This document shows, piece after piece, positions 8,621 to 17,660 of a stretch of 39,477 bases of DNA. The stretch is from Methylococcaceae bacterium (GTDB lineage Bacteria > Pseudomonadota > Gammaproteobacteria > Methylococcales > Methylomonadaceae), in the NCBI GenBank assembly GCA_006844585.1, contig SPJM01000090.1:1-39477 (forward strand), in the 5' to 3' direction. Below the pieces are notes generated by a model. It was given only the letters and a program-made list of their open reading frames with translations. It ran no database searches and was not told the origin of the DNA. Numbering within the stretch: position 1 is the first letter of the stretch; each line of letters opens with the position of its first letter. Position numbers and translations under genes: made by a program.

Positions 8621-8809
8621 AAAGTGACATTGTTTATCGGTATTTCTACCCCATTTGAATGTATGGTCATGACCGGCGGGCGGATTTGAAATAGAAGAAT
8701 GTTGCGATGATTCGCTATATTCACTGTTTGGAAACGATTTACCAATAAATACTGAACGAGTAGCCGTGATAAAATACCCAGTTTTTTAATCAACTTTAAT
8801 GAGTAGGCG

Positions 8810-10255
8810 ATGAAAGCGAATATTGGATTGATCGGTTTGGCGGTGATGGGTCAAAATTTGGTTTTGAATATGAATGATAACGGCTACAAAGTCGCTGTTT
8901 ATAACAGAACCAGCACAAAGGTGGATGATTTTTTGGAAGGGCCTGCTAAAGGAACTGAAGTGATCGGCGCTTATTCATTAGAGGATTTAGTTGAAAAGTT
9001 GGAAGCGCCGCGTCGGGTGATGCTGATGGTGAAAGCCGGTAGCGTGGTGGATGACTATATTGAAAAGTTGATCCCGTTGTTATCGAAAGGCGATATTATT
9101 ATCGACGGCGGTAATTCTTTGTATTCGGATACCAATCGCCGCACCGAGTATTTAGCGGAAAAAGGCTTATCGTATATCGGCACCGGCGTTTCCGGTGGTG
9201 AAGAAGGCGCAAGACACGGGCCTTCCATTATGCCGGGCGGTAATAAAGCAGCCTGGGAAGCGGTTAAACCGATTTTTCAAGCGATCAGCGCTAAGGTTGA
9301 CGGTCAACCTTGTTGTGAATGGGTGGGCGATAACGGCGGCGGTCACTATGTAAAAATGGTGCATAACGGAATTGAATATGGCGATATGCAGTTGATTTGC
9401 GAAGCTTATCAGTTGCTGCATGAAGGTTTGGAACTGTCCATTGATGAAATCCAAGCTATTTTTGCGGAATGGAATACCGGCGTTCTGGATTCTTATTTAG
9501 TTGAAATCACCGCCAATATTCTGGCTTATAAAGACGAGCAAGGTCAGCCCTTATTGAATTATATTCTCGATACCGCCGGGCAAAAAGGCACTGGTAAATG
9601 GACCGGGATGAATGCCTTGGATCTGGGCGCGCCGTTAACTTTAATCGCCGAGTCGGTATTTGCGCGTTGTTTGTCTTCTCAAAAAGACGCGCGCGTTAAA
9701 GCCGCCGAGTATTTACCGAAAAACAAAGTCGCGTTCAGCGGCGATAAGGCGGAAATGGTGCAAGCCATTCATGATGCTTTGTATGCCTCCAAAATTATTT
9801 CCTATGCGCAAGGTTTCCAATTGATGCGCGAAGCCGCTAAAGAATATAACTGGACCTTGAATTACGGCGATATTGCTTTAATGTGGCGCGGCGGTTGTAT
9901 TATCCGCAGTCAATTCCTGGGTAATATCAAACAGGCTTACGATAGCAATCCGGAATTGGATAATTTGTTATTAGACGATTATTTTGCGGCGGCGATGAAG
10001 CAGGCGGAAGCTGGCTGGCGCAAAGCGGCTATTTTGGGCATTGAGTTATCGGTGCCGACTCCGGCTTTCTCCTCGGCATTAGCCTATTATGACGGTTATC
10101 GCACCGCCCGTTTACCGGCTAATTTATTGCAGGCGCAACGCGATTATTTCGGCGCTCATTCTTATGAACGCACCGACAAACCGCGCGGTGAATTTTTCCA
10201 TACTGACTGGACGGGACACGGCGGTAAAACAGCCTCTTCAACTTATAACGTTTAG
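8810..10255 (+). CDS. gnd: 6-phosphogluconate dehydrogenase, decarboxylating
   Basis: At 481 residues it has the length of the long E. coli-type enzyme. Visible motifs are the N-terminal Rossmann [13 protein letters not shown], the substrate loop [19 protein letters not shown], the catalytic [13 protein letters not shown] and the C-terminal [12 protein letters not shown]. It oxidises 6-phosphogluconate to ribulose 5-phosphate and CO2 with NADP+ in the cytoplasm. In RuMP-pathway organisms this forms the oxidative, formaldehyde-dissimilating branch. GAGTAGG precedes ATG 8810. Only eight bases separate it from zwf, so the two form an operon carrying two NADPH-producing steps. Confidence 0.97.
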   Translation: MKANIGLIGLAVMGQNLVLNMNDNGYKVAVYNRTSTKVDDFLEGPAKGTEVIGAYSLEDLVEKLEAPRRVMLMVKAGSVVDDYIEKLIPLLSKGDIIIDGGNSLYSDTNRRTEYLAEKGLSYIGTGVSGGEEGARHGPSIMPGGNKAAWEAVKPIFQAISAKVDGQPCCEWVGDNGGGHYVKMVHNGIEYGDMQLICEAYQLLHEGLELSIDEIQAIFAEWNTGVLDSYLVEITANILAYKDEQGQPLLNYILDTAGQKGTGKWTGMNALDLGAPLTLIAESVFARCLSSQKDARVKAAEYLPKNKVAFSGDKAEMVQAIHDALYASKIISYAQGFQLMREAAKEYNWTLNYGDIALMWRGGCIIRSQFLGNIKQAYDSNPELDNLLLDDYFAAAMKQAEAGWRKAAILGIELSVPTPAFSSALAYYDGYRTARLPANLLQAQRDYFGAHSYERTDKPRGEFFHTDWTGHGGKTASSTYNV

Positions 10256-10263
10256 GGAAAGCC

Positions 10264-11754
10264 ATGAAAAAAGCTGAAGCATGTACTTATGTGATTTACG
10301 GCGCTACCGGTAATTTGTCGCGGGTGAAGTTAATGCCTGCGCTTTACCATTTGGATGTCGAAAACCTATTACCCGAAGGCTGTAAGATCGTGGCTTTGGG
10401 GCGACGAGAATGGGATCAACAAAAATGGCGTTCCGAAGTGCGCGATATGTTGGAAGCCAAAGTCAGAAACGGTCTGGATGAAAGCGTTTTCGAGCGCTTT
10501 TGTAATCGCATGCATTATCACAAAGGCGATATTTCTCAGCCTGAAAGCTATCAACAATTAGCTGAACTATTGGCGCAAAACCAGTATCCGAAAAACCGGG
10601 CTTTTTACTTGGCGATTAGTCCCGCGGATTTCGCTACTACGGTCGAATTGTTGAGCGGCGTAAATTTGTTGAGCGAAGATTCCGGTTGGAGTCGGGTGAT
10701 AATCGAAAAGCCGTTCGGTTATGATCTGCAAAGTTCGCAGTCCTTACAGCGTTGCATAGGCAAATACCTGAATGAAGAGCAAATTTATCGTATCGATCAT
10801 TATTTAGGCAAAGGTACGGTGCAGAACTTATTGGTGTTCCGTTTCGCCAACACCATGTTGGAACCGCTGTGGAATCGGAATTATATTGACCATATCCAAA
10901 TTACCCATTCTGAAGAGTTTGGAATCGGTACTCGCGCGCAATATTATGATGGTTCGGGCGCATTGCGGGATATGTTGCAAAGCCATTTATTGCAATTATT
11001 GACTTTAGTGACGATGGAGCCGCCGGCTTCAATGGATGCCGAAGCCTTGCGCGATGAGAAGGTTAAAGTGCTTAAATCTATCCGTCCGATTCCTAAGGAA
11101 GCGGTGAACGCTTATGCTTATCGCGCTCAATATACCAGCGGCGTGGTCGATGGTGAAAACGTAAAAGGTTATTTGCAAGAAGATAATGTGCCGGAAAGCA
11201 GCGTTACTGAGACTTATGCGGCGATGAAGCTGTATATTGATAATTGGCGTTGGAAGGATGTGCCGATTTATATGCGCACCGGAAAACGCATGGCGGCCGC
11301 GCAATCGACGATTTCCATTTGTTTTAAACAGCCGCCGTTGCAGTTTTTCCGCGATACCCATATCGAAGCGACTCGCCCGAATTGGCTGTTGCTGGGGATA
11401 CAGCCGGAAGAATGCATTCGCATGGAAATGACAGTGAAAGAGCCTGGTTTGGAAATGAAAACGCGGGTCACCAGCTTGGACGCTAGTTATCGTCAAGATG
11501 ATGAGCATAATATTGACGCCTATGAAGATTTATTGCTGGATGTAATCGAAGGCGACCGGTCGCTATTTTTGCGCTCCGATGAAGTGGAGTGCGCTTGGCG
11601 GATCGTTGATCCGGTTTTACAGAGATGGGCGCAGGATAGGGACTATGTTTCGGGCTATCCGGCTGGATCTTGGGGGCCTGAAGGCTGTCAGCGTTTATTT
11701 GATAAGGAAAGTCATGCCTGGCGCTATTCTTTGCAGCCTAAGGAAAAGGATTAG
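10264..11754 (+). CDS. zwf: Glucose-6-phosphate 1-dehydrogenase
   Basis: The 496-residue protein has the N-terminal coenzyme motif [19 protein letters not shown] (a variant of GxxGDLxxRKL), [10 protein letters not shown], and the active-site block [15 protein letters not shown] with the catalytic His. It converts glucose 6-phosphate to 6-phosphogluconolactone with NAD(P)+. The active-site block usually reads GKExV; here the position after GK is Gly, a visible substitution. No 6-phosphogluconolactonase gene lies in the window. The gene follows gnd closely and probably shares its transcript, which is followed by a hairpin at 11795-11833. Confidence 0.96.
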   Translation: MKKAEACTYVIYGATGNLSRVKLMPALYHLDVENLLPEGCKIVALGRREWDQQKWRSEVRDMLEAKVRNGLDESVFERFCNRMHYHKGDISQPESYQQLAELLAQNQYPKNRAFYLAISPADFATTVELLSGVNLLSEDSGWSRVIIEKPFGYDLQSSQSLQRCIGKYLNEEQIYRIDHYLGKGTVQNLLVFRFANTMLEPLWNRNYIDHIQITHSEEFGIGTRAQYYDGSGALRDMLQSHLLQLLTLVTMEPPASMDAEALRDEKVKVLKSIRPIPKEAVNAYAYRAQYTSGVVDGENVKGYLQEDNVPESSVTETYAAMKLYIDNWRWKDVPIYMRTGKRMAAAQSTISICFKQPPLQFFRDTHIEATRPNWLLLGIQPEECIRMEMTVKEPGLEMKTRVTSLDASYRQDDEHNIDAYEDLLLDVIEGDRSLFLRSDEVECAWRIVDPVLQRWAQDRDYVSGYPAGSWGPEGCQRLFDKESHAWRYSLQPKEKD

Positions 11755-11794
11755 TTTAGGAACGTGAACTTTAAACCGGAACTTTGTTTTTAAT

Positions 11795-11833
11795 ATTCCG
11801 GCATCCCCTTGGATATAAGCGGGATGCCGGAAT
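11795..11833. terminator. Hairpin between convergent zwf and small membrane protein gene
   Basis: ATTCCGGCATCCC (11795-11807) pairs perfectly with GGGATGCCGGAAT (11821-11833) across a 13-base loop. It lies between two convergent genes. Neither side has a clean T-run, so it is either a weak bidirectional terminator or a REP-type palindrome. Confidence 0.6.
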
Positions 11834-11850
11834 TCGATGATATTGCTGTA

Positions 11851-12339
11851 TTAGCTGTCTTTTTTCTTATTAAACAAGCCGGAAACCGTAGTGACAATTT
11901 TATTCCATTCTTTTACAGGCTCATCCGGAGAATCATTTTTGTTGATTTTCAGAGAAGATTTATGTTTTAACGAAGCAATGTAATCCATGCCTAAAATGAA
12001 TTTAGCCCGGATGTAAGACACGCCCAACAAGGCCAGGAGCAATGGAAAAAATTCGTAGAAGATACCCAGAGCAGTGGATTGCTCGGTTTTCATTTCACTG
12101 GAAACTTCAGCCGCTGATCGTTCGCTGGGGTTATAACCTTGATCAACCAGTCCTTCAATAACGGTTTGGTCTGATGCGCCTTGCATCATTCCGATCAATG
12201 AATAACCTAAAAATTTAAAAGCCAGAAAAGAAAGGCCGCCGATTGCCGCCCACATTAATGCCTGTTTTTTGACTGATGCCGCCGAACTATAAAACCAGAT
12301 GACAATAGCAATATTGATAATTCCAAAAATAGCGCCCAT
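11851..12339 (-). CDS. Small membrane protein of unknown function
   Basis: The 162-residue protein has hydrophobic segments at about 3-19 (IFGIINIAIVIWFYSS), 27-50 (ALMWAAIGGLSFLAFKFLGYSLIG) and 91-108 (ALGIFYEFFPLLLALLGVSYI). Between them is a polar stretch with Glu/Ser (about 58-90), and the C-terminal tail (about 120-162) is charged. I recognise no family. It is convergent with zwf and divergent from the two-component genes; the 120 bases between it and 12460 would carry both promoters. Codon use looks like the neighbours, so it is probably a real gene. Confidence 0.65.
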   Translation of the reverse strand: MGAIFGIINIAIVIWFYSSAASVKKQALMWAAIGGLSFLAFKFLGYSLIGMMQGASDQTVIEGLVDQGYNPSERSAAEVSSEMKTEQSTALGIFYEFFPLLLALLGVSYIRAKFILGMDYIASLKHKSSLKINKNDSPDEPVKEWNKIVTTVSGLFNKKKDS

Positions 12340-12459
12340 TATTAAACTCTCATTATTATAAAAATTAAACCTTACTTGGTAGATTTAAAGACAATATCCT
12401 TCAGTCTTTGAGTGTGAGATGATTATAAGACAGCTAACTTTCAACAACCTTTCAAAGGC

Positions 12460-13134
12460 ATGAATATTTTATTGATCGAGGACGATGAGGTGCTCGCAGA
12501 CGGTTTAATGCATACGCTTTCAAAAAGTGGTTTTCGTTTAAGCAATGCCGTGACCGGGGCTTATGCCGAACAATTATTGCAAGCTCAAGGGTTTGATTTG
12601 GTGATTTTAGATTTGGGCTTGCCGGATATGGATGGTTTGCAATTGTTGAGACGTTTACGGAATCAGAAACTTGCGATTCCCATTTTAATTTTATCGGCTC
12701 GCGATCAAATGGATGATCGCATTGAAGGCATCAGTCAAGGCGCTGATGATTACATGATCAAGCCTTTTGAACTCAGAGAATTGGAAGCAAGGATAAATGC
12801 TTTGATCAGGCGTTGTTATGGCGGATTCACTCACATGATAGAAGTCGGCGATCTGCAATTGGATACCCAAAACCAACAGATTCTGCTTAATGGAGAATTG
12901 TTTGCTTTGTCCGCCAGGGAATTTGCCGTACTGGAATTATTAATGTTAAAGCATGGAAAAGTCGTTGCCAAAGATAAAATCGCCCAGCATTTATCTTCGC
13001 AGGGCGAATACTTGGCGGATAACGCTATTGAAGTGCTGATACACCGGGTTAGAAAACGAATAGAAACGCATGCAGTGGTGATTCGCACCGTCCGAGGTTT
13101 AGGTTATTTATTGGAAGGAACAATTGATGATTAA
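12460..13134 (+). CDS. OmpR-family response regulator
   Basis: The 224-residue protein has a receiver domain with the acidic pair D8/D9, phospho-acceptor D51 (ILDLGLPDMDG), the switch Ser in ILSARD and K101 in MIKPFE. A winged-helix DNA-binding domain follows (about 125-220; LSAREFAVLELLM, VLIHRVRKRIE, IRTVRGLGYLLEG). The layout matches QseB/TctD-type regulators. It overlaps the kinase gene by eight bases, so the pair is co-expressed. The stimulus and targets cannot be read from the sequence. Confidence 0.95.
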   Translation: MNILLIEDDEVLADGLMHTLSKSGFRLSNAVTGAYAEQLLQAQGFDLVILDLGLPDMDGLQLLRRLRNQKLAIPILILSARDQMDDRIEGISQGADDYMIKPFELRELEARINALIRRCYGGFTHMIEVGDLQLDTQNQQILLNGELFALSAREFAVLELLMLKHGKVVAKDKIAQHLSSQGEYLADNAIEVLIHRVRKRIETHAVVIRTVRGLGYLLEGTIDD

Positions 13135-14503
13135 TATTACCAGTCTGAGAGTTGCTATCGCTTATCGGCTGGTTGTGCCGGTCTTTATCATTATTTTGTT
13201 AGAAGCTTCACTATCTTATTATGTCGCTTTACACTTTGTGGATAAAACCTATGACCGCTGGTTGTTTGATTCTGCGCTTTCTTTAGCGCAAGAAGTTAAG
13301 GCGGAGGGTGAAGAGATTTCAGTCAATTTACCGGCGACGGCTTTGGATATTTTTCGCTGGGATGAAATAGACACCACTTTTTTCAAAATTCATGCTGAAA
13401 AAAAAGGCTGGTTGGCGGGCGATGCCTTAATTTCGGCGCCCTTAATGCCGGTCAATGCGAATCAACCCATTTTTTCGGATGTGAGGGTGGAAGGTAAGGC
13501 AACGCGGATGGTTTCCCTGATGATTCCGGGGAATTTACCTGAAAAGGTTTATATTCATGTTGCGGAAACCTTAAATAAACGCCAGGAAATGATGCTGGAA
13601 ATTTTGTTAGCTGACCTGATACCTCATTTAATATTGACCGTATTGATCGGACTGCTGTTATATGAAGGGATTACTCACGGCCTAAAACCGCTTAATGAGT
13701 TGGCGGAGGATATCGCGAAACGCTCTTCCAGCGATTTGAATCCCATTCCGGATAGCCATGTCTTTTCCGAAGTCAGAATTCTGACTGATACGATTAATCG
13801 CTTATTTGCGAAACTGAACTCCGCTATATCGACCCAACAACGCTTCATAGATAATGCCGCTCATCAATTAAGAACCCCCTTGGCGGGTTTAAAATTGCAG
13901 GCTGAAAGGGCGAGGCGAGAAGATAGCGTTGAGGCCATGCAACCGGCCTTGTTGCAGATTCAAACCAGCGCAGACCGGGCTTCACATTTGGTTAAGCAAT
14001 TACTGGCGCTGGCCCGTTCCGGAGCAGTTGAAGCGAAGCATCAGTTTGAAGAGGTTGATTTATCGCAATTGATTAAACAGGTATGTATGGAATGGGCGCC
14101 CAAAGCCATAAAAAAAGATATTGAATTAAGTTTTGAAGCATCCGATCAACCTTTTATCATCCAAGGGGCAAAATTATTATTGAAAGAATTGATGGTCAAT
14201 TTACTCGATAATGCGATTAATTATGGTGTGGAAGGAGGGCGAATTGTGGTTAAGCTAGACTCAAAAAGCGGTGTTTTAATCATAGAAGATGACGGGCCGG
14301 GTATTCAAGCGTCTGAGCGCAAGAAAATTTTCGAACGTTTTTATCGTACGCCGGGGAGTCCTGGAAACGGATGTGGTTTAGGTCTGGCTATTGTCAAAGA
14401 AATCGCTGATTTACATCGGATGCAGATAGAACTTGAACAGTCTGATTTAGGCGGGGTGTGTATAGATTTAAAAATTCCGGCATCAGCATGGGTAAACGTG
14501 TAG
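13127..14503 (+). CDS. Sensor histidine kinase (QseC/TctE-like)
   Basis: About 458 residues from ATG 13127, chosen because GGAAGGA lies seven bases upstream (an in-frame TTG sits just before it). There are membrane helices at about 9-31 and 160-184, with a periplasmic sensor region of roughly 130 residues between them. A HAMP-like linker follows, then the H-box FIDNAAHQLRTPLAGL, the N-box LMVNLLDNAINYG, G1 EDDGPGI and G2 GNGCGLGLAIVKEIA. It autophosphorylates on the H-box His and passes phosphate to the regulator encoded upstream. The N-terminal sensor resembles the 2CSK/TctE type, which in known cases senses small carboxylates; that is only a family hint. Confidence 0.94.
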   Translation: MINITSLRVAIAYRLVVPVFIIILLEASLSYYVALHFVDKTYDRWLFDSALSLAQEVKAEGEEISVNLPATALDIFRWDEIDTTFFKIHAEKKGWLAGDALISAPLMPVNANQPIFSDVRVEGKATRMVSLMIPGNLPEKVYIHVAETLNKRQEMMLEILLADLIPHLILTVLIGLLLYEGITHGLKPLNELAEDIAKRSSSDLNPIPDSHVFSEVRILTDTINRLFAKLNSAISTQQRFIDNAAHQLRTPLAGLKLQAERARREDSVEAMQPALLQIQTSADRASHLVKQLLALARSGAVEAKHQFEEVDLSQLIKQVCMEWAPKAIKKDIELSFEASDQPFIIQGAKLLLKELMVNLLDNAINYGVEGGRIVVKLDSKSGVLIIEDDGPGIQASERKKIFERFYRTPGSPGNGCGLGLAIVKEIADLHRMQIELEQSDLGGVCIDLKIPASAWVNV

Positions 14504-14578
14504 GCGCGGATTGACTTACGCCTTTTAAAGGTATCCGTATTACGTGAATGCCATAAATTCGGCAATGGGCGAAACATT

Positions 14579-14647
14579 GTAGGGTACGCGCTGCGTACCT
14601 TTGGGTGTGATGTTGTTTTAACGCTTGGTGCGCAATGCGCACCCTAC
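14579..14647. repeat. Inverted-repeat element with two internal palindromes
   Basis: The outer arms GTAGGG (14579-14584) and CCCTAC (14642-14647) enclose two palindromes: GGTACGC-gct-GCGTACC (14583-14599) and GGTGCGC-aat-GCGCACC (14627-14643). It lies just upstream of the RAYT gene, and GTAGGGTRCGCGC recurs at 8433. It is consistent with a REP/MITE-type unit. Confidence 0.7.
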
Positions 14648-14660
14648 GGGGTGCGGAATT

Positions 14661-14682
14661 GTAGGTCGGACTTTAGTCCGAC
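14661..14682. repeat. Palindrome of the GTAGGTC type
   Basis: GTAG is followed by GTCGGAC-ttta-GTCCGAC (arms 14665-14671 and 14676-14682). The same layout, with A/T changes, is present at 8589-8610. Confidence 0.7.
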
Positions 14683-14693
14683 AACAGGTCGCT

Positions 14694-14743
14694 ATTTCCC
14701 AAGCTCCGCTTGGGAAATAAAAGAAGGGAAGCTCCAGCTTCCC
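14694..14743. repeat. Paired REP palindromes (upstream of RAYT)
   Basis: The first palindrome is ATTTCCCAAGC-tcc-GCTTGGGAAAT (14694-14718). After seven bases comes GGGAAGCT-cc-AGCTTCCC (14726-14743). This pair recurs in inverted and direct orientation downstream of the gene, the arrangement expected of a BIME mobilised by a RAYT. Confidence 0.85.
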
Positions 14744-14766
14744 GAAATATCCATAGGAAATCAACA

Positions 14767-15300
14767 ATGCCCAGAAGCAGCTATCGAGTTATGGTCAATC
14801 CTTGTCCGCACTTTTTAACGGCGACGGTTAATAACTGGCTGCCGTTGTTTACTCGCCCACAGACGGTTGATATTGTTTTAGACTCTTGGCGTTTTCTTCA
14901 GCAAAATGCCGACTTTCGATTATATGGTTATGTCATTTTGGAAAATCATTTACATTTGATAGCTGCATCGGATGATTTGAGTCGTGATATGCAGCGATTC
15001 AAATCCTACACGGCCAAACAGATTATTGCCTATTTGGAGCAACAAAATTCCATCAGACTGTTGCAGTTGTTGGCGTTTTTTAAACGCGCTCATAAACATG
15101 AAAGCCGGTATCAGGTTTGGGAGGAAGGAAGTCACCCGCAATTGATTGAGCCTGAGGCTGTGATGCGTCAGAAATTAGAATATATTCATTACAATCCGGT
15201 GAAGCGTGGCTACGTTGATAAACCGGAGCATTGGCGATATTCCAGTGCGCGAAATTATTTGGGGGTAGATGGGGTGATTGATGTCGTTAGGGAATGGTGA
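14767..15300 (+). CDS. REP-associated tyrosine transposase (RAYT, Y1/IS200-like)
   Basis: 177 residues from ATG 14767, with AGGA nine bases upstream. An in-frame start further up, at 14710, would place the REP palindrome inside the gene and is unlikely. Visible features are the HUH motif ENHLHLIA, the VMVNPCPHFLTATVNNW start typical of TnpA_REP proteins, and the C-terminal QKLEYIHYNPVKRGYV, with the candidate catalytic Tyr, followed by HWRYSSARNY. RAYTs nick single-stranded DNA at REP hairpins and are thought to spread them; they are usually single-copy domesticated genes. Paired palindromes on both sides support the call. The frame is open and intact. Confidence 0.93.
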   Translation: MPRSSYRVMVNPCPHFLTATVNNWLPLFTRPQTVDIVLDSWRFLQQNADFRLYGYVILENHLHLIAASDDLSRDMQRFKSYTAKQIIAYLEQQNSIRLLQLLAFFKRAHKHESRYQVWEEGSHPQLIEPEAVMRQKLEYIHYNPVKRGYVDKPEHWRYSSARNYLGVDGVIDVVREW

Positions 15301-15306
15301 TGGATC

Positions 15307-15355
15307 GGGAAGCTGGAGCTTCCGGCTTGGGTTTCCCAAACTGGAGTTTGGGAAA
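15307..15355. repeat. Paired REP palindromes, inverted copy
   Basis: GGAAGCT-gg-AGCTTCC (15308-15323) is followed by TTTCCCAAACT-gg-AGTTTGGGAAA (15332-15355). Read on the minus strand the order matches the pair at 14694-14743, so this copy is inverted. Confidence 0.85.
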
Positions 15356-15386
15356 TAGCATAAGTGTGTAATAAAATAATGCCGCT

Positions 15387-15436
15387 ACTTCCCAAGCTCT
15401 GCTTGGGAAGTATATGAAGGGAAGCTCCTGCTTCCC
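15387..15436. repeat. Paired REP palindromes, direct copy
   Basis: ACTTCCCAAGC-tct-GCTTGGGAAGT (15387-15411) is followed by GGGAAGC-tcct-GCTTCCC (15419-15436). It has the same order and spacing as the pair upstream of the RAYT gene. Confidence 0.85.
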
Positions 15437-15452
15437 GAATGACGACAGATTA

Positions 15453-15554
15453 TTAATCTAAACTAATCTGCTTTTCCACGTTTTTATCCATTTTCATATC
15501 TTCACAGCCAGTGATTGTTAACATAACAAAGATTATATACAGGATTCTTTTCAT
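15453..15554 (-). CDS. Very small putative lipoprotein (33 residues)
   Basis: On the minus strand an ATG at 15554 opens a 33-codon frame. It has a basic N-terminus (MKRILYI), a hydrophobic run and a lipobox LTITGC with the Cys at position 17, then a short charged tail (EDMKMDKNVEKQ). GGAG lies seven bases upstream of the start. This is the layout of entericidin-sized envelope lipoproteins, but the tail matches no family I know. It sits between acs and the REP elements and is transcribed in the same direction as acs, 70 bases after it. Confidence 0.55.
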   Translation of the reverse strand: MKRILYIIFVMLTITGCEDMKMDKNVEKQISLD

Positions 15555-15624
15555 GACTATTCTCCAGAGTGAGTTTTGATGTTTTCTGGTTCTTGGGGCT
15601 GAGAACGTAGAAATTGTGTCTCAA

Positions 15625-17562
15625 TTATTTATTCGCCCGATGTTCAATAATTTGTTCAACAACGCTGGGGTCGGCTAATGTCGAGGTGTCGCCCAGGCTG
15701 TCAATTTCATTGGCGGCGACTTTGCGTAAAATGCGTCGCATGATTTTTCCCGACCGGGTTTTGGGTAGTCCCGGCGCCCACTGAATAATATCCGGTTTGG
15801 CGATAGGGCCGATTTCCTTGGCGACCAGTTTAACCAGTTCTTGTTTTAATGCATCATCACTTTGTATGCCGACATTAACGGTGACATAAGCATAAATGCC
15901 TTGTCCTTTGATATCATGCGGATAACCGACTACTGCGGCTTCCGCAACTGACGGGTGCAATACCAATGCGCTTTCCACTTCGGCGGTGCCCATGCGGTGT
16001 CCGGAGACATTCAAAACGTCATCAACCCGACCGGTAATCCAATAATAGCCGTCAGCGTCGCGGCGCGCGCCGTCGCCGGTGAAATAATAGCCGGGGTAAC
16101 TTTTGAAATAAGTATCAATGAAGCGTTGATGATCGCCGTAGACGGTGCGTGATTGTCCCGGCCAGGGAAAGTTCATGGCGAGCAAACCTTGCGCTTCGCC
16201 TTCCAAAATATTGCCTTCATTATCCAGAATTACCGGGCTGACTCCGAAAAACGGCAAGGTGGCGGAGCCGGGTTTTAAATCGACTGCGCCGGGCAGCGGG
16301 GTAATCAATATGCCGCCGGTTTCTGTTTGCCACCAGGTATCGACAATCGGACAGCGTTGTTCGCCGACCATGCGATAATACCATTCCCAGGCTTCCGGGT
16401 TAATCGGTTCGCCGACGCTGCCTAAGATGCGTAAACTGCTGCGGTCGGTGCGGGTGACGAATTCGTCGCCTTGCGCCATCAAGGCGCGAATTGCGGTCGG
16501 CGCGGTATAAAAAATATTAACTTGATGCTTATCGACAACTTGCCAAAAGCGGTCGGCGGCGGGGTAGGTGGGCACTCCTTCAAACATTAAGGTGGTGGCG
16601 CCGTTACATAAAGGTCCGTAAATAATATAAGAATGGCCGGTGACCCAGCCGATGTCGGCAGTGCACCAATAAATATCACCGTCGTGATAGTCAAATATAT
16701 ATTTATGGGTGATGGCGGCGTGTAGCAAATAACCGCCGGTGCTGTGCAAAACCCCTTTTGGTTTGCCGGTGGAGCCGGAAGTATAAAGGATGAACAGGGG
16801 ATCTTCTGCATCCATGGCTTCGGCTGGGCAGTGTTCGGAGACTTTGCTCATGGCTTGGTGATACCAAACATCGCGACCTTCCGTCCAGGGGATTTCATTG
16901 CCGGTATGTTGAATGACAACAATGTGTTTTAAATTTGGACAATGGTCGGCGGCGGCGTCGGCATTGAGTTTGGATGGCACGGTTTTGCCGCCGCGCAAAC
17001 CCTGATCCGCGCAAATCAGATATTGGCAATCGGAGTCCAGGATGCGATCTTTTAAAGCGTCCGCAGAAAAACCGCCGAATACAATCGAGTGAACGGCGCC
17101 GATGCGGGTGCATGCGAGGATAACCGCAGCGGCTTCGGAAATCATCGGTAAATAAATACAAACCCGGTCGCCTTTTTTGACGCCTAGCGATTTCAAAACA
17201 TTGGCGAATTTACAGACTTCCGCATGCAGTTCTCGATAAGTGATTTTTTTATCGACGCCGGGGTCATCGCCCTCCCAAATAATGGCGGTTTGATCGCTGC
17301 GGGTTTTCAAGTGGCGGTCTAAACAATTGACGCTGACATTGAGTTTGCCGTTTTCAAACCATTTGATTTTGCCTTTAGGATAATCAAAATCGACAACTTT
17401 ATCCCAAGGCGCCATCCAGTCCAGAAAAGTTTCCGCTTGTTCTGCCCAGAATTTTTCCGGGTCTTCAATCGATTGGGCGTAAAGCTTGTGATAGCTCTCC
17501 TTGTTGATGTGGGCAGTTTCCGCTACTTGCGGGTTAACCGGATACACTTTATTTTCCGCCAT
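15625..17562 (-). CDS. acs: Acetyl-CoA synthetase (AMP-forming)
   Basis: 645 residues from ATG 17562. This start gives the usual N-terminus MAENKVYPV and has AGGA about eight bases upstream; the frame also extends 12 codons further up. Family motifs are the P-loop-like [20 protein letters not shown], the WWQTETGG adenylate-binding block, [20 protein letters not shown] (hinge and A8) and the acetylatable Lys in [11 protein letters not shown]. It activates acetate to acetyl-CoA through acetyl-AMP in the cytoplasm, and such enzymes are commonly controlled by acetylation of that Lys. It lies downstream of gluQ with a gap of about 98 bases. Confidence 0.97.
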   Translation of the reverse strand: MAENKVYPVNPQVAETAHINKESYHKLYAQSIEDPEKFWAEQAETFLDWMAPWDKVVDFDYPKGKIKWFENGKLNVSVNCLDRHLKTRSDQTAIIWEGDDPGVDKKITYRELHAEVCKFANVLKSLGVKKGDRVCIYLPMISEAAAVILACTRIGAVHSIVFGGFSADALKDRILDSDCQYLICADQGLRGGKTVPSKLNADAAADHCPNLKHIVVIQHTGNEIPWTEGRDVWYHQAMSKVSEHCPAEAMDAEDPLFILYTSGSTGKPKGVLHSTGGYLLHAAITHKYIFDYHDGDIYWCTADIGWVTGHSYIIYGPLCNGATTLMFEGVPTYPAADRFWQVVDKHQVNIFYTAPTAIRALMAQGDEFVTRTDRSSLRILGSVGEPINPEAWEWYYRMVGEQRCPIVDTWWQTETGGILITPLPGAVDLKPGSATLPFFGVSPVILDNEGNILEGEAQGLLAMNFPWPGQSRTVYGDHQRFIDTYFKSYPGYYFTGDGARRDADGYYWITGRVDDVLNVSGHRMGTAEVESALVLHPSVAEAAVVGYPHDIKGQGIYAYVTVNVGIQSDDALKQELVKLVAKEIGPIAKPDIIQWAPGLPKTRSGKIMRRILRKVAANEIDSLGDTSTLADPSVVEQIIEHRANK

Positions 17563-17660
17563 GTTTAAATCCTGTGCTTTTCCTGATGGTAAAATCAATC
17601 GGTAGATATTAACGTATTTGACGCGCTATTCAAAGGCGTTATCGACAGTTCGGAAGGTAA

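Noticed and set aside
8334-8793. Two overlapping minus-strand open frames between hemerythrin and gnd
   Set aside because: They run through the palindromic repeats and the T-run and into the hemerythrin gene. The translations look like repeat read-through with no recognisable domain.
11029-11508. 159-codon minus-strand frame inside zwf
   Set aside because: It is antisense shadow coding within a well-conserved metabolic gene.
11795-11833. Confident intrinsic terminator
   Set aside because: The stem is strong, but no T-tract follows on either strand. It is listed only as a hairpin with moderate confidence.
14710-14766. Upstream in-frame start for the RAYT gene
   Set aside because: It would translate the REP palindrome pair. 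ATG 14767 has a proper ribosome site and gives the usual N-terminus.
14579-15436. CRISPR array
   Set aside because: The repeats are palindromes of different types around a transposase gene, without regular spacers or a leader.
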